Source: Erythrophleum ivorense
Taxonomy: Eukaryota > Streptophyta > Magnoliopsida > Fabales > Fabaceae
Direction of reading: 5' to 3'
DNA: 64,000 nt
Assembly (NCBI GenBank): GCA_026724425.1
Contig: JAIUCV010000007.1
Location: 21,047,286 to 21,111,285 of the forward strand
In this document: in pieces, positions 48,205-60,426 of the stretch
How the letters are laid out: each line of letters opens with the position of its first letter
How positions within the stretch are numbered: the stretch's first letter is position 1
Program-made: the position numbers and the translations under genes
The notes under the pieces: model-generated
Databases searched by the model: none
What the model saw: the letters and a program-made list of their open reading frames with translations, nothing else
Told to the model about the DNA's origin: nothing

Positions 48205-51200
48205 TGAATGGCTTGTCCAGGTGGTCATGACAATGCTCTAGATGATGTGACAAAAAAGATAAACCAGATTAAATGAGATTTGATTATCCTAAAAGAGGTG
48301 ACCTGCACAAGAAGTATTGGAAAAAAATTAGAGGTTCAATGGAATACTAAGGGCCAACCAATTAAGAAAAATAGTAAAAAAATTGATTAGCTACATTAGA
48401 TTTGTGGCTTGTATGAATGTGTCCATCATTGTAAGTGATTGATGAAGGGTCAACAAAGCTACGAAGAATGCCATTTGGGATGAAATAGCAATAACATACT
48501 TTGTCACTTTGTTTATGTTGTTTCTTATATATACATTCTCTGACAAGTTGATTATGTTGGCTTGCAGATATCTTTTGATATTAATCAAAGTTGGATGAGG
48601 TTTGTACTTGGGATAACCAGTAAGGCACTACGATCATTCTGGTACATACTCAATAGTAGATTCTTGAGAGATGTCAACGAAAATATCTGTGTCCCCCTAA
48701 ATTATTTCAAGCTATGATGACACAAGAGGTTTGGGATTCTTTTACCAGCTGATGTCAAGAAGAGTCTTTCCAGGTAATCATATTCTACAATATATAGTTG
48801 TTCATTTTAGTATGCAACAATATGTATTGATTCAATTATTATGTATAATCATAGAAATTAAGTCAAGAGAATCAAGAAAGAGCAAAGAATATCCAATCCC
48901 ATATAGGAAAGGGCGATTGGAAAACTCAGGCCTTGAATAACATGTTATCTATTTATGAATATGTAATGTAATACAATGCTTACACAATGGTTTTTTGTCC
49001 TAATACATAGATTGAGCAAGAGGGATCAAAAGTTAGTACAATATCCCATCATATTCTCTAGAAGGTAGCTTGAGTCAATAAAGCAGGCAAAATTGACAAT
49101 GAGCGTATCCTTGAAGTTTGGAACAAATGTATAAGTATTAATTAATTATTTAAATTTTTAATCATTTTATTTCACTTTCCTACTTTCAATAATATTTATT
49201 TTTCAATTTATGTGTCACAGAATGTCTTATCACAAACCTTCGCATAAGGCAATGTATTCTCAGGGGGTGAGGATATATTGGGTAAGGCACTTGGTGTTCT
49301 AGACCACCCCTATTGTGTAAGGGGTGTTGGCTTTGGTGTCAGTCAAAGAGACTATTTTAGAACACAAAAGCACTCAAAGTTGCATTCTTCAGCTGAAATT
49401 GTTAAGTTAAGAGAACAGGTGAAGAGATAAGAGCAAAAGCAATATGAGTTGAAAAAACAACTAGATGATCAATGATGAATCATTGAGAATTTGATTAAGA
49501 TATAGATGATGGAGATGTAGGTAGTAAAAGCCAAACCTAGCAGTAAAGATAATTGCACACTTCCCTCTAAGCATCTCCCTGAGGTAATTACTTTCTTCAA
49601 CTAAGTTAATAGTTAAGTGTTTTCACTACTTATCAATAATTTCTTATATTATAATTTATCTAGGGCGAAATAGACTATCTATTATGGTTAGACACCCCTA
49701 CTCGTCACATAGTTGTAGAGAATCGTATGTATAATATTGCAAGAGACATACTTCACAATGCAATATTACCCGCCAACCACGCGAGAGTAGTGGTTAATAT
49801 CCCTATAAAGGAGAATGATAGATTACCTATTCTAACCAAAGACATAAGAATGGTAAGGCAAGTAGTGGGGAGTTTCATTGTATAGCCCACTAATCTCATT
49901 ATGATAGCTCTATCAAGATAGGTTTGTTAGTTGACATTTCCTTATAGTTCACTTCCTTATAATTCTATATTGATTATAAATTAGACTAACTCACTTTGTT
50001 ACACAGTATAAGGAAAAACACCTAAAAGTGTTGAGACTTAGCAAGGAATTAATGACCATACCATCAAAGTCAAAGCCCGACCCTCAGGATTCAAACAAAT
50101 GCAGATTGGTACTTGAAGAATTAAGGGAACAAATGTTAAGGGATGATAACATAAAAGTTGTAAATTTCGATAAAGAGATTTACAATAGAAAAATATAGGA
50201 TGTGCATAAAATGAAAGTAATAAATAACATCATCCAGCATGAAATGATAAGGGATACTACTATTAATTTATATATCAAGTACTTAATCTACTGTACATTA
50301 ACTATTTTTTATTATGTTCATATCAGTTTATCATTAATCCATTTGTTTATTCATCTCAAATACTTATATCATACATTCTTGGTCCCTAGCAACATTACAA
50401 GGAGGTTTATATTCATCAATCCTTATGACATTCCCACTCTTTTCTCTATGGATGCTGCATAAACAGCTTACAAGTCAATTACAATAAGTAGCAAAGAATG
50501 AGGTGTTATTCTTGGCCCCTTACATGCAAGGGTGAGTCACTTAATGCTGAACTTTTCAATTATATGTAATTTGAATTACAATTGTTTAATTAGAATTTGC
50601 TAACACTGGTTAATTGTCCTAAGGTGCAATGGATGTTAATTGTCATCAATCCATGTGCTTTGAAGATATATTTCATGGATCATTTGAATGGGACCCAACG
50701 AACTGTGAGTAGACGTAGGATTTATTTAATCAATAAGTATATGCATTTATTTTCTACGTATTTATATATATTTGTGTGTTTTAATTTTAAAATAGTTTCT
50801 TATATTAAGTTTTTTTCAACTTACTTGATAGAGCCGTGATGATGTTCCATACAAATCACGGGTTTAAGGTGCCGAAGTCAAAAACACCCGCCACGCTATT
50901 CAAATGGAACAAAGTAAAAGTATTTATCAATATTCAGGCACTTATTGAGCATACAATTTCCTAAATTTATTGTGTTTTTTATTGGATTTTTGTAGTGTCC
51001 AAAATAGTCAAACAGCACAGATTGTGGATATTATGTGGTAAGATTTATGAAAGATGTCATCATACATAGATGGCCTACATCTGAACATGGTATGTAATTC
51101 AGTTCCTTTAAATGATTGGATGGTTGTTCTTGCCTCTAGTTTCCTTGTATACTAAAATTTAACTATAAGATAGTATTAGTTACTGGTAATTTGCTATTAC

Positions 51201-51406
51201 AAGTTGTATTTTGTGGTATTAGTATGTAATTTGCTGTTATCAATTTTTCTTTAATATAGAACTAGCTTTAAAAAAAATAATTCTAAAATTTGACCAAATT
51301 CTAGTTATCTAACTTCAAATTGTTGTTATTTCATTTTGCAGTACTTCCTAGATGCAAATGGCAAAGAATACTTTGATGCTCAAATAGATGAATCTAGGGA
51401 AGAGTA
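48205..51406 (+). pseudogene. CACTA second gene: transposase_24-like plus Ulp1-like protease
   Basis: It starts near 48208 (MACPGGHDNALDD) and appears intron-rich. A transposase_24-like segment lies at 48570-48720 (SKALRSFWYILNSRF). The plant CACTA block VRGVGFGVSQRDYF follows (about 49318-49360), then LREQVKR coiled-coil sequence, and YLLWLDTPTRHIVVENRMYN (about 49680-49740). The C-terminus is a Ulp1-like cysteine protease (C48): MLIVINP (50634-50654) and FMDHLNG (50671-50691), then TDCGYYVVRFMKD (51016-51055), ending ANGKEYFDAQIDESREE before TAG at 51404. The usual HW dyad reads QW (about 50628), so the catalytic His looks lost. Stops in the coding blocks indicate decay. Confidence 0.75.
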
Positions 51407-51689
51407 GTTTCAATAAGTGTTCTAATAGTATCTCTTGGTTTAGTTGTAATTAGTTTGTGTTAATTTCTATGGTTTTAATTTTTTAGTAACATTTGATTAT
51501 GGATTGTAATTGTTATTTGATTGCTTTATAATATTTCTTCTTAAATGACTAGCTGGTTGTTTAAAGTTGGTGAATAATTGATGGCTAGCAACATGTCAAA
51601 CAAAAATGAATAGAAATGCCAAAAGGCATCCAAGGTACATAAACTAAAAGAAAATATTTTATAAACAAAAGAAAAAGTTGACAATTTTA

Positions 51690-52090
51690 CTTTAAATCAC
51701 CAATAAAAATTATATTTGTTGGTGGTTATTGTACACAACCACCAACAAAAGTTGAACTTTGTTGGCAGTTATATTTATAACTGTCAACAAAGTCTATGTT
51801 GGCAATTATATTTTTAATTGCCAATAATGTTTATGTTGGCAATTATTGTGTAGAACTGCAAACAAAATTAATATCTTTGTTGTTAGTTATTTGGGTTTTA
51901 GTTATTAAGGCAATTATTATGTAGAATTGCAAACAAAATTGATATCTTTTTTTACTCAACTAATTACTTATCGCCTACAAAATTATTTTTATTGTCAATT
52001 TTAAATCGCCAACAAATGTGACTCCCTTTTTGTTGGCATTATATTGTTGGCAATTACAAGTCATCAATAAAAAGAAAAAATAATTGACAA
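51690..52090. repeat. CACTA right sub-terminal repeats
   Basis: Repeated TTGGCAATTAT, GTTGGCAGTTAT and AACTGCAAACAAAATT motifs in both orientations, mirroring the left array at 43580-43790. Confidence 0.8.
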
Positions 52091-52116
52091 TAAAGCATTT
52101 TCCTAGCATAGTGCTA

Positions 52117-54465
52117 AGAGACATCATCTTTTATTTTTTCTTGTCATTATATATTCACGCTTAATAAATCACTATCACTTTGACCTCTAATCCCTCTTAA
52201 TTCTTTCTTTGTCTGAATTGTGATATCTTAAATTGAAATATTACTTAATAAAAAAAAAGAGTTTAGTTCATTAATCATAAGGAGTTTTCTTTGGTCAAAT
52301 GTACAAGTTCATAATAACACAATGTTGTGGTAGTTCATCTAATGCTACCGAATTCCAATTTGGAGGTTTTTCTATCAAATCATTCCTGTTATTTAGTTAA
52401 GTCTTATTAAAATTATAATTGTGTGAATAATCTAATTTATTCAATGAGAACAAATCACGGGTTAAGCTTCTCTCCCATCGGTGTAGTCTCAAAGGTTGAG
52501 CCTCTTTTCACTTCTTTCTTTTTTAAAAAAAGAAATCAAAAATAAAACAATAAAAAAGATTCGTTACACTGAGTGGACTAAATGCAAAAGAGAGAGGATG
52601 GGAGAAAATCTTGAGCCACAAATCACACATTAAATTTTCATTAACCAATCGTATTTATAGTACCAATAATTAAATTTTAAAATTTCACTTAAGATGTATA
52701 TTCAATCATTATTAACAGTATAAATCAAAATAAGTTTAATTTCAGCAATAATTGATAACTATTGCAATTAATGTCTTGAAAACTTTATCAACTTTAATTA
52801 ATAATTAGTACACGAATTTTATGGTTATAATAATGTTTTAGAAATTTACTTCGTTGATAATTATAATAATAATTGAATAAAAAATTAGAATTTATTTAAT
52901 AGTTAAAATAATTAGAACTAAACATAGTATATTTTAACAACGAATACGTAACTTGTATATCACATAAGATTCCTACGTTCACCTTACTTTTGATTACAAG
53001 TCTATTCAGACTTCAATCATCTCGATCCCCACAAGTCAATGTCTACTCATTTTCCCATGAATCACTCGTCGGGTGAAAAATCGTGACCCCTAGGTGGCAG
53101 ATTTCCACATTAAATAGATACCAAGCAAAGTACGTCTTGGCTGAATCACCGTTAGATTAGTTATTATCCATGAGGATCCGACGGCCAATGTTCTAATCAA
53201 TCACCAGGAGCGACAGCATCCAACATTGTCGTCATTGAAGACATAATTCGCATTGTTTGGTCAAAGATTGTCGTCTCTTTGATTGGATGCTGATCAGAAT
53301 ACTTGGATGCTGAATTCACCACACATTTTTTGTCAAAGTGGTTCCACATATAACTTCGCAATTCCCACCCTGACAATACACTTCGTATAAAATTATCTCA
53401 AGTAATGATGACACAAGAATCCTACTATTTTCTCATTTTTATGTGGATGTTAACGTTTATATCACGATAGACACAAACAAAATATCTCTCTGTACAACTT
53501 ATTATTATAAATTTTATTAAATATATAATAAAAATTTCTTCTTTCTATAAGTATTTGGCTATTGATCTACATCTTGTATGTGCTCAAGCAAAATATTTAT
53601 AAAGAGTTATATACAAGATTCAAAATTATTATATTTAAAATATCATGAGTAATATAAAAATCATAGATTTTGTTCAATAATTTTTAAATACGTTTTAATG
53701 CGATTGGACCCCAGCAAAGTACTACGAGTAGCTAGAGGAACCATCAACGTGAGTTTTTGAATTGGCGAGCGTTGAGAAGTGACATGGTTTTGCATGGACG
53801 TTAAATTAAGATCACATAGAAGATAGGAGAGAGAGAGAGAGAAGTCTAAATGGTTGGAGATGGAAGACAACTTGGAATACGGGATCACCACATGCCTCTT
53901 ATACAAAATCTCTTTCTATGAACAGCTTCCATGAAGAGATTAGCACGAAGCCCAATCTTTCTCAATCAAATTTATTTCCCATTTTGGAGCCTTTGTATTA
54001 TTGACTTTTGCAGCCAACTAAAGCTTAAAGGTTCTATCCAGCGATGGCATTCATAATTCATACCATTATTTAGTTATCTTACTTCAACTTCATTAGAACT
54101 CATCTGAATTTAATCTTTATTAAAAGAAATCTAAATTTAATAACTTATATTAATAGTTAATTGGGTTGGTTCATTAAATAAATATTTTTAACCGTGAGTT
54201 TAACTGGATCCATTTATAATTAACTATAACTCATTTTCTATTTTGTTATTATTTATCTCCACATTCGCCTTCTCTCTTCTTAGAATAATTTCGGTGTCCA
54301 AGAAATATAATGAAACAAAATGGATTGGTAAAAAGATAAAAATAGACAAGATGAAATCTATTACTATATATCAGCCAAATATTGAGGTGATGAATTAAAA
54401 AAAGTTGGTCAATGATAAAATGATTAAAATGTGTAATAAAAAATTGCAATAAATAATAATTAATT
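52117..54465. other. AT-rich intergenic DNA, nothing recognised
   Basis: No gene recognised on either strand. The segment 53030-53400 is less AT-rich and contains near-repeats of TTGGATGCTGA. It could be a promoter or a decayed repeat, but no boundaries are visible. Confidence 0.45.

Positions 54466-54501
<36 letters not shown>
54466..54501. repeat. TA microsatellite at left edge of the viral insert
   Basis: A run of (TA)n, interrupted once by CA, immediately before the first viral base at 54502. A matching TA run continues at the right edge from 62472. Confidence 0.95.
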
Positions 54502-54503
<2 letters not shown>

Positions 54504-54513
54504 TCCCGTCCCT

Positions 54514-54525
54514 TGGTATCAGAGC
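54514..54525 (+). promoter_or_regulatory. Viral tRNA-Met primer-binding site (left copy)
   Basis: TGGTATCAGAGC is complementary to the 3' end of plant initiator tRNA-Met and would prime minus-strand DNA synthesis. An identical copy is at 62449-62460. Confidence 0.93.
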
Positions 54526-54539
54526 CTGAAGGGATAGTA

Positions 54540-54978
54540 GAGATGTCTTAATTAGATCTGAGTTAGACTTTATGCTGTTAAAAGTTTTGTTGACCGTTTA
54601 ATTTAGTTCTAATGATCTATACTTGATAGCACGCGGATGATTTATCATCCTTGTATATGATTCTTGCATATGATGTCTGAGCTCCGGAGGTGGTAAGGCA
54701 TAAGTCCCGACGGATAGGGCAGCGATTGATCTCCGTGGTAGGGCATCATGTGAAACGATATTATATATGTTTAAATTGCGGTGGCTAAAGGAAGATCTGA
54801 AACGAACTATGTTAAAATCTCAACAAAATATTTTAATCCATAAAATCTAACCAATTTTTAATTACTATACCTCTATAATACCTGACGGTGACGATACTAA
54901 GCTAAGGGAGACAGTACCTTCTGTTTATCTTCTCACTTTTACATTCCGTTATTTCCTATCCCTCTTAGACACATTATT
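54540..54978 (+). other. Viral leader upstream of ORF1
   Basis: A 439-nt untranslated leader with several short upstream ATGs and GC-richer patches near 54680-54750 (GCTCCGGAGGTGG, GTCCCGACGG, ATCTCCGTGG) that may fold. In pararetroviruses such leaders carry short ORFs and a hairpin used for ribosome shunting or packaging. I did not verify a fold. Confidence 0.6.
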
Positions 54979-57900
54979 ATGTCTTCTATTTTCCGTTCAT
55001 TTTCTCGACGATCTTCTTCTTCAATAAATGAGGATCTAGTGTCCTCCTCTTCCAACAATATTTTTTCTGAAGAAATTCAATTTAAAAATATAAATAAAAA
55101 TGTTGATGATTGGACTTTACCCGCAATAAACTCAGAAACTCTTTATCAACAAACTCAAACAAAACATTGGTTTTCAAAAACTGACTACATAGTCAGAACC
55201 GTTGAAGAATCAATTTCGGTAAAACCAGAAAAAGAAGAATTTTTCCTTTTATCTTCAAAATCAATCAATCACCATAGAAAAACTTATAATTATATCCATA
55301 TTGGATGTGTTCAAATTGCTTTAAAACCTTTGGTCCGCAGAGGTCTGAATGTTTCTGCCCTTGTTGCATTAAGGGATGGAAGGCATTTTGGTTATGCCGA
55401 CTCCCTTCTAGCAGCTGCAGAAGTCGGACTTCATGATGGTCCTGTTTATTTTAACTGTTTTCCTGATAAACTTGTAGATCTAAAAGATCAACATGTATTG
55501 GATACTTTAAAATTAAATATTAAACTTCATGGATTTAATATGAAACCCGGTTCTATACCTGTAGCTCTCATTTACAGAATCCAGTACAAAGCTTTAAATT
55601 CCTCAACTACTATGTGCAAAATCCCTAAAGATGAAGGCCAAACCATAGTTTTCCTTACGGATCACACAAATACAAACATAACCATCCCCCAGACCATTAT
55701 GTGGGATGATGTTACTCTCCCAAAAAAATGGGTTATGGAAAAGGCTGTCCAGCCTATACCTAGACCCATGCCTCAAATCAGTTCAATTTCCCAAACACAA
55801 ACTGGAACAGTTAGATTATCTTTTGATAGATCTAGGCGTTCTATGAGTCAACTCTCCAGATCTGCGTCATCCAGATATGATAATTTTAGATCTGCTACTA
55901 CTGAGTTACCAAGAAGTTCCTGTTCTTCGGTACCTCACCAGCCACTTCCATCCGTTATCTATGCTCACCCACCTGAAACTAGGATGCCAGACCCAGTGTC
56001 CTCTAATGTTTCAATTCATGGAATAGATAACACCCCAAATATTCCTCAAACAAGTTATCAAAAGGAAGATGATCTACAAACTAATCTATCACCAACAGCT
56101 TCTGATATGATAGATGAACCTCAATATGTTCAAACTATTGTACAACAATTTGAAATTGATAAACCTACCCTTCAAAAGGAATTTTACTCTTCCGAAAATA
56201 CTTTAAAACGAAATTGGTTTTTTGATCAATTTAAAGGGATATTCAAAAAACAAGTTCAAGAAGAATTTTACGAGTTTCTTAAAGAATTTCAAATTAACAT
56301 TCCATTTTTTGAGTGGTTTGAAGTTTATGCTCAAACTCATCATTTGAATTACCCTTATTTACAAACTATAAATGTTGCTAAAACTGATTGGAAATCTCCA
56401 CAAGGAGAAATCACTTCTTCTGAGTTACCTCCCCATAAATCTTTTCAAATTCCTCGTTTGATTGATGATAAACGACAACCAATTTTAGCCTCCCCTTTTC
56501 ACTTTAAACATTCCGATGAACCTTTAAACCCTAAAGATGTTAAAAAACTTGTGGAACAAAATAATTATACCAATCAGTATCTTCAGATTCTTGGAGATCA
56601 TTTGATTCAAACACCTCCAAAATTACTTTCTCAAGCCCACATACTTTCAATTCCCAAACCTGAAATACAGCTTCCTCTGTTTAAACCTTTTGATCTTAAT
56701 CCAAGAATTAAGACAAGTCTTCAAACCAAAAAGGCTGAATTAATTCAAAAAATTGAACACCAACTCAGTATCCGTAATACAACTATTCCTGAAACACCCC
56801 AATCATCGAGTTCTACGACTCAAGACCCAACTATGTTACAAATTAATGAAACTAACTCCGATTCTGATAATACCGTTAATACTTTCCAAATAAACAAACA
56901 ACATTGGAAAAAATCTTCTAAAGCATACTATCCTAGGGCTACCCCTCCGGATGTGCTAATTGAAGAAACCACACCTCAACTTAAGTCTTTCAATGCCGAT
57001 CACATCTATGAATGGAACATAGACGGCCAAACTGAGAGACAAATTCTCAATCTTCTTCAACATATGAGTATGGTATGTACAGCATATCAAACTCAGCATA
57101 ATTATTCTGATGAAGAAATCACTAATCTTTTAAAAGGCTGGTGGGATCATTCCATTTCATCTTATGACAAAGACACAATTTTCAAAGCAATCAAAACCGA
57201 ATCTGATGGTACACCCATTACCAGTAATGGTGAACCTATATCTGATTCCGTTAATACTTTAATTTTTACAATAATCAAACATTTTATTGGAGATCCATCC
57301 TTATGGAAAGATCGATCTGCTGAACTCCTTGCAAATCTTAAGTGCCGAACACTATCTGATTTTAGATGGTATCGAGACACTTTCCTTACTCGAGTGTTTA
57401 CTAGAGATGATGCACACCAACCGTTTTGGAAAGAAAAATTCTTAGCCGGATTACCAACTACGTTTGGTGATAAGGTCAGAGAAAAACTTCAAAGTTTAAA
57501 TGATGGCATCATTCCTTATGAACATTTGACGTATGGACAATTAATCTCCTATGTTCAAAAAACTGCCCTAAAAATTTGTCAAGATGATAAAATCCAACAT
57601 CAATTGGCAAAAGAAAAGGCTGCAACCAGCAAAGAATTGGGATCTTTCTGTGAACAATTCGGATTTCCTGGTTGTAAAAAACCCAAACAAAAGGCCAAAC
57701 GCCACTTTACTCCTTATACTAAAAAATATCACAAAAACAAAACTCCTTATAAAAACTATAAAGCTAATACTCCCCCTAGGAAAATGAAGAACCAATTTAG
57801 AACCAAACCTCCAATTGTTCCTCAAAACCCAAAACAAGTTGTTTGCTATAACTGTGGAAAACCTGGTCATATCTCCAAATACTGTAGGTTTACCAACAAA

Positions 57901-60381
57901 CTTAAAACTATTCAATTAGAAGAGTCCGTCCTTAACCAAATTAATCAACTCATATTAGACTCTGAATCAGATCAAGAATCTCTTCCGGAATCTAATACTT
58001 CCTCTGCAGATCTTAACCAAATCCAAGACGATGAGTTTTATAACTCTTCTGATAATTCCTCTTCTGCCATAAATATGATCAGTCAAGAGCATAATCTCCT
58101 TTTTGAAACCATTAATCAATTGCCCGAAACACTAAAAAACGAATATCTCAACAAATTTAAAGATATCCTAAGTCATCCTTCTTCATCTACTCCTCCTAAG
58201 CCTTCTGTTTCAGTAAATAAGTATGATTTGACTCAAACTCTTGATAAATTTAAACAATCTGTTAAACAAATAACTATCAACGACCTTCAATCTGAAATTA
58301 ATTATCTCAAAACAGAAGTCCAATTGCTCAAACTCAGGCAAGACAACAATGAACTTCTAGTTTCCCAACTTATACATCCTCAAACTCCTTTAGAAAACCA
58401 ACCCAATCCTCCCCAAACTCAGGATACTACTCAAACGGATAACCAAGACGAACCATTTTTAAATCTGATTTCAAGAGTCCGATTCCAAAAATTTTATGTT
58501 CGAGCCAAAATAATTATTCACCACGATTTGGTTTTAGACCAGGCTGTTTTATTTGATACTGGTGCTGATTGCAATTGCATTTTAGAAGGCATCGTTCCTA
58601 CAAAATATTTTGAAAAAACAACTGAACGTTTTAGTGGGATTACTAAAACTCGTTTAGATGTTAGTTATAAAATTTCAAATGTTTTGATCGAGAACAAATC
58701 TTTAAAAATAAAAACACCTTTTATTTTAGTTAAAAATATGCCAGAACAAATTATTCTTGGCGCCCCTTTTGCAACTTTGTTATTTCCTTACGAAACAAAT
58801 ACTGAGGGAATTTCCAAACAGTATTTGGGTCAAACTATTTTGTTTCCTTGGACCCAACCTACAAGAATCAAGAACCTAAATCCTATTTTTCTTAAACAAC
58901 AACAAATTAATTTTTTAAAAGAAGAAATTTCTTTTCAAAAAATTGATCAATTCCTTTCTCAAAAACCCCTCCAACAAAAAATTCAAAAATATTTAGAAAA
59001 AATTCATTCTACCATCTGTGCTGATTTACCCAATGCCTTCTGGAATCGAAAACAACATATGGTCGATTTACCATATGAAAAGGACTTTTCTGAAAACCAA
59101 ATTCCAACCAAGGCCCGACCAATACAAATGTCTCACGATCTCCTTGAACTTTGCAAAAAGGAAATCCAAGACCTTTTAGACAAAAAATTAATTCGCCAAA
59201 GCCGTAGCCCATGGTCCTGTGCTGCTTTTTATGTTAATAAAAATGCCGAAATAGAACGTGGCGCTCCTCGTCTTGTAATCAATTATAAACCTTTAAATGT
59301 TGCTTTACAATGGATTAGGTATCCCATACCTAATAAATCTGATCTTCTCAAACGTCTCTACTCTGCCAAACTGTTTTCTAAATTTGACTTAAAATCAGGA
59401 TTTTGGCAAATCCAGATTTCTGAAAAAGACCGATATAAAACTGCTTTTACTGTACCCTTTGGTCAATTCGAATGGAACGTTATGCCTTTTGGATTAAAAA
59501 ACGCTCCTTCTGAATTCCAGCGAATTATGAATGAAATATTTAACAATTATAGTCAATTTATCATTGTTTACATTGATGATGTATTAATCTTTTCCCACTC
59601 AATTGAGCAACATTTTAACCACCTTTTTACTTTCATTAAAATTGCTGAGAAAAATGGGTTGGTCGTTTCTAAACCTAAAATCTCGCTTTTCCAAACCAAA
59701 GTTCGATTCCTTGGGCATTGGATCCATCAAGGAACAATAACCCCGATCGATCGTGCTATTCAGTTTACTAATAAATTTCCTAATCAAATAATTGAAAAAA
59801 CTCAATTACAGCGATTTTTAGGTTGCCTAAATTACATTGCTGATTTTATTCCACAACTTAACAATTTTTTAAAACCTTTACATCAACGCCTCCAGAAAAA
59901 TCCTCCTCCTTGGACGGATGTTCATACAAATATTGTCAGACAACTCAAGCTCCAGGTTAAGGAACTTCCTTGCCTTAACCTCCCCAATCCAACTGCTCTC
60001 AAAATTGTTGAAACAGATGCCTCTGACATCGGTTATGGTGGCATTCTCAAACAAAGACTCAACAATGAAGACAAAATTATCTCTTTTACGTCTAAACATT
60101 GGAATACTGCTCAGCAGAATTATTCCACCATCAAAAAAGAAATTTTATCCATTGTTTTATGCATTACAAAATTTCAAGCTGATCTCTTAAACCAAAAATT
60201 TTTAGTTCGGATTGATTGTAAATCTGCAAAAGACGTTTTACAAAAAGATGTCAAAAATCTTGCTTCAAAACAAATTTTTGCCAGATGGCAAGCTTTATTA
60301 AGCATTTTTGATTTCGACATTGAATTCATTAAAGGATCTTCAAATTCCCTCCCGGACTTTCTGACCCGTGAATATTTGTAG
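54979..60381 (+). CDS. Pararetrovirus polyprotein: MP-CP-protease-RT-RNase H
   Basis: An 1800-residue open frame from ATG 54979. Domains: a 30K-type movement protein (about residues 60-270; conserved LRD at 131-133 and a downstream G-rich block), for cell-to-cell spread; a Ser/Pro/Gln-rich linker; a capsid-like region (about 660-970) with Lys-rich sequence and a complete CCHC knuckle C956-C959-H964-C969; a retropepsin-type aspartic protease (DTGAD, Asp1193); reverse transcriptase (about 1375-1590) with YIDD at 1531-1534; and RNase H with Asp1680, Glu1721, Asp1746 and Asp1793. The protease would release the mature proteins. All catalytic residues I can assign are present, and there is no stop or frameshift, unlike every other mobile gene in the window. 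ORF2 lies 45 nt downstream in the same frame. In this integrated form no viral promoter lies upstream. Confidence 0.92.
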   Translation: MSSIFRSFSRRSSSSINEDLVSSSSNNIFSEEIQFKNINKNVDDWTLPAINSETLYQQTQTKHWFSKTDYIVRTVEESISVKPEKEEFFLLSSKSINHHRKTYNYIHIGCVQIALKPLVRRGLNVSALVALRDGRHFGYADSLLAAAEVGLHDGPVYFNCFPDKLVDLKDQHVLDTLKLNIKLHGFNMKPGSIPVALIYRIQYKALNSSTTMCKIPKDEGQTIVFLTDHTNTNITIPQTIMWDDVTLPKKWVMEKAVQPIPRPMPQISSISQTQTGTVRLSFDRSRRSMSQLSRSASSRYDNFRSATTELPRSSCSSVPHQPLPSVIYAHPPETRMPDPVSSNVSIHGIDNTPNIPQTSYQKEDDLQTNLSPTASDMIDEPQYVQTIVQQFEIDKPTLQKEFYSSENTLKRNWFFDQFKGIFKKQVQEEFYEFLKEFQINIPFFEWFEVYAQTHHLNYPYLQTINVAKTDWKSPQGEITSSELPPHKSFQIPRLIDDKRQPILASPFHFKHSDEPLNPKDVKKLVEQNNYTNQYLQILGDHLIQTPPKLLSQAHILSIPKPEIQLPLFKPFDLNPRIKTSLQTKKAELIQKIEHQLSIRNTTIPETPQSSSSTTQDPTMLQINETNSDSDNTVNTFQINKQHWKKSSKAYYPRATPPDVLIEETTPQLKSFNADHIYEWNIDGQTERQILNLLQHMSMVCTAYQTQHNYSDEEITNLLKGWWDHSISSYDKDTIFKAIKTESDGTPITSNGEPISDSVNTLIFTIIKHFIGDPSLWKDRSAELLANLKCRTLSDFRWYRDTFLTRVFTRDDAHQPFWKEKFLAGLPTTFGDKVREKLQSLNDGIIPYEHLTYGQLISYVQKTALKICQDDKIQHQLAKEKAATSKELGSFCEQFGFPGCKKPKQKAKRHFTPYTKKYHKNKTPYKNYKANTPPRKMKNQFRTKPPIVPQNPKQVVCYNCGKPGHISKYCRFTNKLKTIQLEESVLNQINQLILDSESDQESLPESNTSSADLNQIQDDEFYNSSDNSSSAINMISQEHNLLFETINQLPETLKNEYLNKFKDILSHPSSSTPPKPSVSVNKYDLTQTLDKFKQSVKQITINDLQSEINYLKTEVQLLKLRQDNNELLVSQLIHPQTPLENQPNPPQTQDTTQTDNQDEPFLNLISRVRFQKFYVRAKIIIHHDLVLDQAVLFDTGADCNCILEGIVPTKYFEKTTERFSGITKTRLDVSYKISNVLIENKSLKIKTPFILVKNMPEQIILGAPFATLLFPYETNTEGISKQYLGQTILFPWTQPTRIKNLNPIFLKQQQINFLKEEISFQKIDQFLSQKPLQQKIQKYLEKIHSTICADLPNAFWNRKQHMVDLPYEKDFSENQIPTKARPIQMSHDLLELCKKEIQDLLDKKLIRQSRSPWSCAAFYVNKNAEIERGAPRLVINYKPLNVALQWIRYPIPNKSDLLKRLYSAKLFSKFDLKSGFWQIQISEKDRYKTAFTVPFGQFEWNVMPFGLKNAPSEFQRIMNEIFNNYSQFIIVYIDDVLIFSHSIEQHFNHLFTFIKIAEKNGLVVSKPKISLFQTKVRFLGHWIHQGTITPIDRAIQFTNKFPNQIIEKTQLQRFLGCLNYIADFIPQLNNFLKPLHQRLQKNPPPWTDVHTNIVRQLKLQVKELPCLNLPNPTALKIVETDASDIGYGGILKQRLNNEDKIISFTSKHWNTAQQNYSTIKKEILSIVLCITKFQADLLNQKFLVRIDCKSAKDVLQKDVKNLASKQIFARWQALLSIFDFDIEFIKGSSNSLPDFLTREYL

Positions 60382-60426
60382 GGAAAAACAAAAGAGTGAT
60401 TGTGCGACCCTCCCTATTCCCTAAAA

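Larger units (their letters stand above)
43519..52113 (+). mobile_element. CACTA (En/Spm) transposon with 3-bp TSD
   Basis: The left terminus is CACTACTATAGAAATAG and the right terminus ends TTTTCCTAGCATAGTG, whose complement CACTATGCTAGGAAAA matches with a small gap. CTA at 43516-43518 and 52114-52116 is the 3-bp TSD. Sub-terminal arrays of TTGGCAGTT/AACTGCCAACAA motifs lie at 43580-43790 and 51690-52090. Inside are a TNP2-type transposase and a second gene with transposase_24-like and Ulp1-like parts, both decayed. Confidence 0.92.

Noticed and set aside
57568..57915. Minus-strand frame within the viral polyprotein
   Set aside because: It lies opposite the Lys/Asn-rich capsid region and has no protein-like features.
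60400..60426. TTG at 60400 as ORF2 start
   Set aside because: A nuclear plant or viral mRNA would normally start at ATG; the first in-frame ATG is 60427, after the TGA at 60397.
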